This document shows, one piece after another, positions 7,096-12,789 of a stretch of 12,789 bases of DNA. The notes under the pieces are model-generated. The model did not search any database. It was not told where the DNA came from and saw only the letters and a list, made by a program, of their open reading frames with translations. This DNA comes from JBGSZX01 sp964640545 (lineage in GTDB: Bacteria; Bdellovibrionota; UBA2428): contig CAZXHL010000073.1 of the NCBI GenBank assembly GCA_964640545.1, positions 1 to 12,789 of the forward strand, in the 5' to 3' direction. The stretch's first letter is position 1, and each line of letters begins with the position of its first letter. The position numbers were made by a program, and so were the translations under genes.

Positions 7096-8622
7096 CTATT
7101 TCTGCTTGGGGCCGACGTCTGCGTCTGGCGTCAACGTCTCCTGGAGGTTATCTTCCTCAAACTTCTCGCCATCAAAACTCATTCGCATTGGCCGGCCTTC
7201 GACAAGAGTTTCAAGAGAAACTGGCCGATTCCATAGCTTATGAAGATTTGTGAGAGTCTTCTGGGCATAGTCTTCACGAAGCTCAGCCCCATCGAAACGG
7301 TGAATGAGTAAAAGCTCTCCACGGTTCTTATGGTTGGCATCAACGACTTCAATCACAGGTTGACCAAAATTTGTAAGTTGAGAAAGAAGTTGTTGCTTCA
7401 CTTTCTGAAACTCGAGACTTTCAATTTCCATTTGTTCAGAGCGCTTGTTGTAACCAAAAGTAAACAGCTTATTGCGACGACAGAAATCTTCGGTGAGGAA
7501 TTCATCAATAAAAGTTAAGTCACTATAGAGCTTGCGAACTTCGAAGATCTTCTCGCGGCCTTTGCCGGCCTTCGTATCCCAGTTCGCCTTTTGTTGAATG
7601 TCGTTACACTCTTCCCACTCACGGCCAAACTGTCCTTTATTCCATCGCTCCTCAATATCTCTAAAGAGTTCGATGCCCAGCTTATAAGGATTCAACCCAC
7701 CAGGCTGGGTGGCCATGGTTCCGCTATGAACATCTGCAAAATCGATGATTTCAGAATCGTTTAGGATTCCACCGGTCATGATCTTCGCATGCCAATAAGA
7801 AGCCCATCCTTCATTCATGATCTTGGTTTGGCCCTGGGGAAGATAATACAAAGCTTCATCCCTTACGATCTGCAAGCAATCTCTCTGCCACTCTTCAAGA
7901 GGAGCATGCTGAAGCAAAAAGTTCAAAACATCCCGTTGAGGTCTCGCCGGGAAGTGGGTGTCTTGAATCTTGTTATCAGCTAACTTTTTCTTTTGTTCAT
8001 CCAGGTATTCCTTGGGATTCACGTATTTCTCTAGATAGCTCTTCGTAGGAATCTTCTTGATCTCATCGGAATCAGCAGGCTTCTTACCCGCTACAGGCTC
8101 ACGTTTGATCGCAGCGGCATGAGGGTCTAGCAAGTTATCAAGTGACAAGCAGCAATCAATAAACTCTTCGACGACATCCACACCATATTGTTCTTGATAT
8201 CTTCTCACTCTAACCGCGTGGTTCGCCATTCGATCCAGCATCCGCCTGTCAGTATGGGCAAAATAAACATTATTCTTAAAGAAATCAGAATGGCCATAGA
8301 CATGTGCCATGACGAGTTTCTGATCCATTAATGCATTGGATGTTAGCAGGTATGCGTAGCAAGGATCGGTGTTGATCACCATTTCGTAAATTTTACTAAG
8401 GCCATAAGCATAGCTTTTTGAAAGCTTGTCGAACTCCATGCCGAATCGCCAGTGAGGATAACGAGTGGGGAAACCACCTAAGGCCGCAAGCTCGTTCATC
8501 TCAATGTAATCGACCATTTCATAAGTGACTTCAAAGAAGTCCAAACCACACTCCACGGCTTTGGCCCTGATGATGTCTCTCCATTCAACAATTTCTTTGG
8601 GTAGTTCTCTATAATTAGACAC
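7096..8622 (-). CDS. spoVR: SpoVR/YcgB family protein
   Basis: A 508-aa cytoplasmic protein of the SpoVR family at its usual full length. The family was named for a Bacillus spore cortex gene but is widespread in non-spore-formers, where it occurs with YeaH/YhbH and the kinase PrkA; its biochemical activity is not established. Conserved blocks are visible: FPTRYPHWRFG (51-61), HVYGHSDFF with H107 and H111, NEGWASYWH (270-278) and LNPYKLGIELFRDIEERW further on. The paired histidines and the EGWAxxxH block look like a metal or nucleotide site, which is inference. The start is GTG at 8622, 3 bp after the yeaH stop, with GGGGAG seven bases upstream. It is co-transcribed with yeaH. This bacterium shows no other sporulation gene here, so a stress or starvation role is more likely than spores. 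Confidence 0.92.
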   Translation of the reverse strand: MSNYRELPKEIVEWRDIIRAKAVECGLDFFEVTYEMVDYIEMNELAALGGFPTRYPHWRFGMEFDKLSKSYAYGLSKIYEMVINTDPCYAYLLTSNALMDQKLVMAHVYGHSDFFKNNVYFAHTDRRMLDRMANHAVRVRRYQEQYGVDVVEEFIDCCLSLDNLLDPHAAAIKREPVAGKKPADSDEIKKIPTKSYLEKYVNPKEYLDEQKKKLADNKIQDTHFPARPQRDVLNFLLQHAPLEEWQRDCLQIVRDEALYYLPQGQTKIMNEGWASYWHAKIMTGGILNDSEIIDFADVHSGTMATQPGGLNPYKLGIELFRDIEERWNKGQFGREWEECNDIQQKANWDTKAGKGREKIFEVRKLYSDLTFIDEFLTEDFCRRNKLFTFGYNKRSEQMEIESLEFQKVKQQLLSQLTNFGQPVIEVVDANHKNRGELLLIHRFDGAELREDYAQKTLTNLHKLWNRPVSLETLVEGRPMRMSFDGEKFEEDNLQETLTPDADVGPKQK

Positions 8623-8625
8623 GAT

Positions 8626-9774
8626 CTATCTCCCCGCCTTAAAGAAACGCCCTATAGAAGCATAAATGTCGTCTTTTCCAGCAATACGCGTAGAGACGAG
8701 TTTTTCTTCGTCTTGGAAATTCTCAGCTAGGTCTTTGAAGAACTGGCCAGATCCGTAGCGACTCTCTACCTGGCCATAGGCAAACTGATTGGACATGGGA
8801 AGTAAGCGCTCTTTCAAAAGGTCTACACAAACTTTCGTGTCTTCATTGGACCAGTTGTCACCATCACTAAAATGGAAGAGGTAAACATTCCAATCGTCTA
8901 TGGGGTATTCCGTTTCTAATATATCTAGCGCGAGTTTATAGGCGGTGCTGATAAGAGTTCCGCCATTTTCACGCGTTCTAAAAAACGTGTCTTCATCAAC
9001 TTCTTTTGCAGAAGCATCATGAATGATAAATCTTCTTTGAACGCCTTTGTATTGATGCTTAAGCCAAGTATCAATCCAGAAGGCCGTCGAACGAACAATC
9101 GCCTTCTGTTCATCGCCCATACTGCCCGACACATCCATCATGTATAGAATCACAGCATTGGTTTGAGGTCGCGGCGACTCAGCCCAAGAGCGAAATCGCA
9201 TATCTGATTTGATAGGAATGATCACGGGATTCTTGGGATCGTAAATTCCTGATGCCACTTGCCTCTTCAAAGCTTCACGATACGTTCTCTTGAAATGCCT
9301 CAAACTTTGAGGTCCAACGGAACGAATATCAGTATATTTGTGGGCGCGACTTGTGATGTCTTTGGACCCCTTAGGTTCGATACGAGGCAATTCTAATTCT
9401 TCACCAAGAATCTGTGCTAGCTCCTCGAGGGAAACATCGACTTCGATTTCGTGCTCTCCCGCTTCGCCTCCGGCTTTCTGGCCTTGCCCAGGTTCTTGTC
9501 CATCCTCGGACTCTTTTCCATTAACGGGATCTCCGGGCTTGCCTTCGCCCTGCCCAGTTCCTCCGCGTTCTCTCGTACCATAAGTGAATCGAGGCAAATC
9601 AATTTGTGGAACAGGAATGCTCACAACATCCCCACCTTGCCTGCCATGCATTTCCCCTTGAGAAACAAACTCTTTGAGGTTGCCACGGATCTTGCCCTTA
9701 ACGATGTCTAAAAAGCGGCTGTGATTGCGCTTGATTCCTGACATGGAAAATAATCTTTTGTCATCGGCGCCCAT
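8626..9774 (-). CDS. yeaH: YeaH/YhbH family protein (DUF444, von Willebrand A-type domain)
   Basis: A 382-aa cytoplasmic protein of the DUF444 family, close in length to B. subtilis YhbH. Members accompany SpoVR and the Ser/Thr kinase PrkA in stress and starvation responses; the molecular role is unknown. The N-terminal part is basic and helical, residues about 68-107 form a Gly/Glu/Gln/Lys-rich flexible linker, and the C-terminal half is a von Willebrand A-like fold with a complete MIDAS metal site, DVSGSMG (D214, S216, S218), and a GGT at 271-273. The ATG at 9774 is preferred over the ATG at 9744 because DKRLFS near the N-terminus resembles the DRRL start of E. coli YeaH, although neither has a Shine-Dalgarno sequence. 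prkA, the usual neighbour, is not upstream. A promoter and CRP-type site lie immediately before the gene. Confidence 0.92.
   Translation of the reverse strand: MGADDKRLFSMSGIKRNHSRFLDIVKGKIRGNLKEFVSQGEMHGRQGGDVVSIPVPQIDLPRFTYGTRERGGTGQGEGKPGDPVNGKESEDGQEPGQGQKAGGEAGEHEIEVDVSLEELAQILGEELELPRIEPKGSKDITSRAHKYTDIRSVGPQSLRHFKRTYREALKRQVASGIYDPKNPVIIPIKSDMRFRSWAESPRPQTNAVILYMMDVSGSMGDEQKAIVRSTAFWIDTWLKHQYKGVQRRFIIHDASAKEVDEDTFFRTRENGGTLISTAYKLALDILETEYPIDDWNVYLFHFSDGDNWSNEDTKVCVDLLKERLLPMSNQFAYGQVESRYGSGQFFKDLAENFQDEEKLVSTRIAGKDDIYASIGRFFKAGR
8630..8635 (-). promoter_or_regulatory. ribosome binding site of spoVR
   Basis: GGGGAG on the minus strand, seven bases before the GTG at 8622. The TAG stop of yeaH (8626-8628) lies inside the spacer, so the two genes are translationally coupled. 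This site fixes the GTG start. Confidence 0.7.
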
Positions 9775-9790
9775 TACTATATTTTAACAA

Positions 9791-9820
9791 ATTATAGAGC
9801 CGAGGTGTGAGATTCGTCAC
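9791..9820 (-). promoter_or_regulatory. putative sigma-70-type promoter of yeaH-spoVR
   Basis: A perfect TATAAT (9791-9796) follows GTGACG (9815-9820, four of six matches to TTGACA) after 18 bp. The predicted start of transcription is near 9784, only about nine bases before the yeaH ATG at 9774. TAAAAT (9781-9786) is a second possible -10 that would start transcription near the ATG itself. Confidence 0.5.
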
Positions 9821-9821
9821 A
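9806..9821. promoter_or_regulatory. CRP-type palindrome upstream of yeaH
   Basis: TGTGA-GATTCG-TCACA: both five-base half sites and the six-base spacing equal the consensus for the cAMP receptor protein CRP. It sits in the 81-bp spacer before yeaH and overlaps the putative -35. Its centre is about 30 bp upstream of the start predicted from TATAAT, which suggests repression, or about 40 bp upstream of a start driven by TAAAAT, near the class II activating position. The regulator is inferred from the motif only; no crp gene is in the window. Confidence 0.6.
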
Positions 9822-9855
9822 GTAAATGAGAGAAAGTTCAGAATTATTGCGCACC

Positions 9856-11022
9856 TTAAATCAATTGAATTTTAACAATGTGCAGCTTGTCGCTACTAGG
9901 ACGGTCCATATCACTCCCGAAGTAGCCTTCAGCACCCCAGACAATAGCTTTTTCTTTGCTCGTCCAGTCCCATGTCAAAACACTGACACGTGGAACGTCT
10001 TTCACATTCGCGACTGCCACGGCTGGTGGAATATCAGGAAGAAGCTCAGGATCCTCCGGTTTTATGAGTGCAAAACTATAAAGTCCCGCGCCATCCTTGC
10101 CTTCAGTCGCCACTAGCAATTGAGGAGCTTCTTCGGTATCGACAGCAGTTAACGCCGTAATGGGAGCCTCTGTCGTCCATAGATTTTGAATTTCTTCTTC
10201 GAAAGTGACCGCGTTCCGTCTCACGCGGAACAATTCCGTTCCAGCCCCACTCACGCCATACAACCAACCATCTGTTTTTGAAGCAGCAGAACGTTCAAAT
10301 CCATGATTCTTATCTAGTCCAGGCAATCGCTTCAGAGTCGGCTTAGCCTTGTCTTCAGTGTATTCAAATCTCGCAAGGCGACCATTCTCCATCAGAGACC
10401 AGAAGCTTCCGCCTTCGTCGCGATGAATCTGGAAATTTCCAAGAAGGTCATTTCTGAGAGTTTCTCTTTTTTCTAGTTGCATGTGCAAGTAGCGCTCTCT
10501 CCACATGTGTGAAGGCGTCAATCCAAATACATAATCTCCAAGAAACCACAAATCCCACAACAAACCCGATTCACGATCACGGCGAATTTCGAACTTTCCT
10601 TTTTTGATCTGCATATGTGTTGTGGAGACAGCCGAGCTTTCGCCCTTGTCATCCAAGAATTGAACCAAATCGGTCCCTGTTTTGTCGTTAAATTTTTTGC
10701 CTAAAAGCTTCTTCATCCAGCCAGACATACTACCCGCATGAATCACGGCTAAATCAATATCTCCGAACTCAGATTCATGAAGCCCTCCCACCACAGCGAG
10801 TGAATCAGGGCCAACTTTCGCCTCAAGCCTCATATCCGACATTGTCGGAGCTAAGGCAGAACTAGTAGGAGCAAACTTTGAAAGCAAGGGTCTTGCAAAA
10901 GCGGAGGCCACGACGAAATTTCCATCAGGCAAAACTTGAAGTTTTGTGGCCGATGGCTTTTCTGCAAATCCTTCAATCGATGCAAATTCAAAAGGCCAAC
11001 TTACAATTTCTGCTCCACTCAT
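9856..11022 (-). CDS. unrecognised 388-aa soluble protein, beta-propeller-like
   Basis: I do not recognise this protein. It has no signal peptide or membrane helix and is probably cytoplasmic. Several spaced segments have the look of beta-propeller blades, with hydrophobic strands ending in Gly/Asp turns: KLQVLPDGNFVVASAF (about residues 27-42), DSLAVVGG with DIDLAVIH (73-91), GSFWSLMENGRLARFEY, DGWLYGVSGAGTELFRV, QLLVATEGKDGAGLYSF and a C-terminal AIVWGAEGYFG. A basic MKKLLGKKFNDK segment sits near 102-113. The ATG at 11022 lies 9 bp past the valS stop, and its AGGA ribosome site overlaps that stop codon, so it is co-expressed with valyl-tRNA synthetase. The fold is inferred by eye; function is unknown. 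Confidence 0.8.
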   Translation of the reverse strand: MSGAEIVSWPFEFASIEGFAEKPSATKLQVLPDGNFVVASAFARPLLSKFAPTSSALAPTMSDMRLEAKVGPDSLAVVGGLHESEFGDIDLAVIHAGSMSGWMKKLLGKKFNDKTGTDLVQFLDDKGESSAVSTTHMQIKKGKFEIRRDRESGLLWDLWFLGDYVFGLTPSHMWRERYLHMQLEKRETLRNDLLGNFQIHRDEGGSFWSLMENGRLARFEYTEDKAKPTLKRLPGLDKNHGFERSAASKTDGWLYGVSGAGTELFRVRRNAVTFEEEIQNLWTTEAPITALTAVDTEEAPQLLVATEGKDGAGLYSFALIKPEDPELLPDIPPAVAVANVKDVPRVSVLTWDWTSKEKAIVWGAEGYFGSDMDRPSSDKLHIVKIQLI

Positions 11023-11029
11023 ATGCTTT

Positions 11030-11033
11030 TCCT
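11030..11033 (-). promoter_or_regulatory. ribosome binding site overlapping the valS stop
   Basis: AGGA on the minus strand, seven bases before the ATG at 11022 and sharing bases with the TAG stop of valS (11032-11034). It supports translational coupling of the downstream hypothetical gene to valS. Confidence 0.55.
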
Positions 11034-12789
11034 AACCCAATTCCTTCAAGGCTTTCTCAATTTTTGAAGCCTTATCGATGTATTCTTCTTTTTTAACACG
11101 TTCTTTGTCGACTAGCTCGGGAGGTGCCCTCTTCACGAAATTATCGTTGGAAAGCTTGGACTCCTGCGCCGCAACAAGCTTTGAAATCTGCTCTAGTTCT
11201 TTCTCAAGACGCTTCTTCTCTTCAGCAAGATCCTTGAGCTCCGTGATCGGCACGACAATTTCGACGCTCTTCCCAGCCTCAACAGCCGTGATCGGCACTC
11301 GAGACACAGGAACTCCATCCGCCGCTTCACCAAGCTCAATACTTTCCAGTTTCGCGATGCTAAGTAAAGTTTTTTTTGATTTCTCAAAAACAGTCTTCGT
11401 CATCACACCAGCTCCCGCTAGCCTCACATTGATCTTCTTGGAAGGACTCACCTGAGCCTCGGCCTTCAAATTTCGAATCGCGCTAACAGCTTCTTGGAAG
11501 AATTCAAACTCAGCAAAAATTTGAGGATTTGGAAATCCTCCGCCCTGAGGGAAGCAAGCCAAAGCCAATAGATCGCCCTCTTTCACTCCCGGCATCCCCG
11601 CCCAGAGCTCCTCTGTAGCATGTGGACATAACGGATGCATCAACTTCAAGATCTCACCTAAGACATGCTTCACAACCTTGTCGCTATCTTGTCTTGTGGC
11701 TTTCGCACATTCCAAATACCAGTCGCAGAAATCACTCCAAATAAAGTGATAGAGAATCTCGACAGCTTCTTGCATTCGAAACTCTGACCACGCACGATCG
11801 ACTTCGCGAGCAGCATTGTCGAGACGAGACATGATCCATTCGTCATGTAGGTTCTTGAGAACTTTCGGCCGCTCCTGCCATGAGGCATCCGTGCTTCCCT
11901 TGTCGTTCATCAATGCAAAGCGAGTCGCATTCCAAACCTTGTTGATGAAGGCCCTGTAGAAATCCAAACGCTCATTAGAAAGCTTGAGGTCACGCCCTTG
12001 AACACACAGCGCATTCAAGGTTAAGCGCAAAGCGTCAGCTCCAAACTCTTTCATAATTTCCAAAGGATCAATCACGTTGCCCTTGGTCTTGGACATTTTT
12101 TGCCCGTGTTCATCACGAACCATAGGATGCATGTAAACTTTTTTGAAAGGCACCTTGCCCGTAAACTCGGAAGACATCATGACCATTCTTGCGACCCAGA
12201 AAAAGATGATGTCGAAACCAGTTTCCAAAACTGAAGTTGGGTAAAATTTGGCAAGATCTTTCGCACCCTCTTCCGGCCAGCCCAAAGTCGTCAGAGGCCA
12301 AATGCCCGAGGAGAACCAAGTATCCAGAACATCAGGATCTCTCTCCCACTCATGCTTGTCATCATTCTTCGGAGCTTCGAGAGCCACGACAATCTCACCC
12401 GTTTTCTTGCAGTGATACGCGGGGATTTGCTGCCCCCACCATAGCTGACGAGAGATGCACCAGTCGTGAATGTTTTCCATCCATCTCAAGAATTGGTTAT
12501 GAAATTCCTTTGGAAGAATTTCGATCTCGCCATCTTCAACAAATTTCTTGGCGCGAGCTGCCATTCCATCCATCTTCAAGAACCATTGATGACTGAGGTA
12601 CGGCTCTACGACTTCGCCCCAACGCTCCGATGTTCCAACACGGTTGTTGTGCTCTTCAATTTTTTCCATAAGACCAAGAGATTCGAATTCTGCGACCACA
12701 AGTTTTCTCGCATCAAAGCGGTCTTTGCCAGCCCACTCGCCCGCCTTGCCGGGCAGGCCATCCACAATTTTTGCCTCCGGAGTAAAAAC
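11032..12789 (-). CDS. valS: valyl-tRNA synthetase (5' end outside window)
   Basis: Class I aminoacyl-tRNA synthetase that charges tRNA-Val. About 585 C-terminal residues of an expected 880-950 are visible. The frame is open to the window edge and upstream residues (FTPEAKIVDG) keep matching the family, so the GTG at 12765 is not the start; the HIGH motif and most of the editing domain are missing. Seen in order are YLSHQWFLKM at the end of the editing domain, DWCISRQLWWG, DVLDTWFSSGIWP, FDIIFFWVARM, the KMSKS loop as KMSKTKGN (KMSKT at 12085-12099), the anticodon-binding helices (WNATRFALMND onward) and the C-terminal coiled coil (EEKKRLEKELEQISK to the end) typical of ValRS. WWG is followed by QQIP where most family members have HRIP. 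An A8 run lies near 11370-11377. The gene is first in sight of a minus-strand operon. Confidence 0.95.
   Translation of the reverse strand, partial: VFTPEAKIVDGLPGKAGEWAGKDRFDARKLVVAEFESLGLMEKIEEHNNRVGTSERWGEVVEPYLSHQWFLKMDGMAARAKKFVEDGEIEILPKEFHNQFLRWMENIHDWCISRQLWWGQQIPAYHCKKTGEIVVALEAPKNDDKHEWERDPDVLDTWFSSGIWPLTTLGWPEEGAKDLAKFYPTSVLETGFDIIFFWVARMVMMSSEFTGKVPFKKVYMHPMVRDEHGQKMSKTKGNVIDPLEIMKEFGADALRLTLNALCVQGRDLKLSNERLDFYRAFINKVWNATRFALMNDKGSTDASWQERPKVLKNLHDEWIMSRLDNAAREVDRAWSEFRMQEAVEILYHFIWSDFCDWYLECAKATRQDSDKVVKHVLGEILKLMHPLCPHATEELWAGMPGVKEGDLLALACFPQGGGFPNPQIFAEFEFFQEAVSAIRNLKAEAQVSPSKKINVRLAGAGVMTKTVFEKSKKTLLSIAKLESIELGEAADGVPVSRVPITAVEAGKSVEIVVPITELKDLAEEKKRLEKELEQISKLVAAQESKLSNDNFVKRAPPELVDKERVKKEEYIDKASKIEKALKELG

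Noticed and set aside
9826..10116. 96-codon plus-strand frame starting beside the CRP-type site, as if divergently transcribed
   Set aside because: No ribosome site before its ATG, and it runs antisense through the coupled gene behind valS; its sequence shows no domain.
11078..11455. 125-codon Ser-rich open frame antisense to valS
   Set aside because: The Ser-rich composition comes from reading the Lys/Glu coiled-coil codons of valS backwards.
12237..12596. 119-codon open frame antisense to valS
   Set aside because: It lies wholly inside conserved valS sequence, has no recognisable protein features and no ribosome site; a shadow frame.

Overview
This 12.8 kb window is chromosomal, gene-dense and of roughly balanced base composition, from a Gram-negative bacterium. 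The evidence for Gram-negative is a TamA/TamB outer-membrane assembly pair, an MsbA-type ABC exporter and an LpxH-type phosphoesterase. The mix (SpoVR/YeaH beside TamAB, GTG starts, a membrane PilZ protein) would fit a Bdellovibrio-like or other former-deltaproteobacterial lineage, but that placement is inference from general style, not a match to a known genome. A run of ten Ns at 5976-5985 marks a scaffold join, so the source is a draft or metagenomic assembly. Both window ends cut through genes.

Layout. Left block, plus strand (1-3048): the C-terminal five-sixths of an MsbA-like ABC exporter, an LpxH-like UDP-2,3-diacylglucosamine hydrolase 16 bp later, and a four-helix membrane protein with a PilZ-like tail whose start overlaps lpxH by 8 bp. 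This looks like one operon for lipid A synthesis and export. Right block, minus strand (12789 down to 3074): valS (5' end cut off), an unrecognised 388-aa protein coupled to the valS stop, then a promoter region with a perfect CRP-type palindrome, yeaH/yhbH (DUF444, von Willebrand-type MIDAS), spoVR, a 104-bp spacer holding a small repeat cluster, tamA (crossed by the N gap) and tamB. The two blocks converge across a 25-bp spacer at 3049-3073.

How the genes fit together. MsbA/LpxH supply lipid A to the outer membrane. TamA/TamB link the inner and outer membranes and assist outer-membrane protein or phospholipid delivery. YeaH and SpoVR normally act with the kinase PrkA in stress, starvation or differentiation programmes, but prkA is not here. 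Most of the window is therefore envelope biogenesis plus a stress module. I found no mobile elements, CRISPR, tRNA or rRNA genes, and no gene-free stretch longer than about 105 bp. I do not see an obviously novel multi-gene system. The best leads are the CRP-type palindrome, the degenerate PilZ protein, the orphan propeller-like protein behind valS, the repeat cluster before tamA and the G9 tract in tamA.
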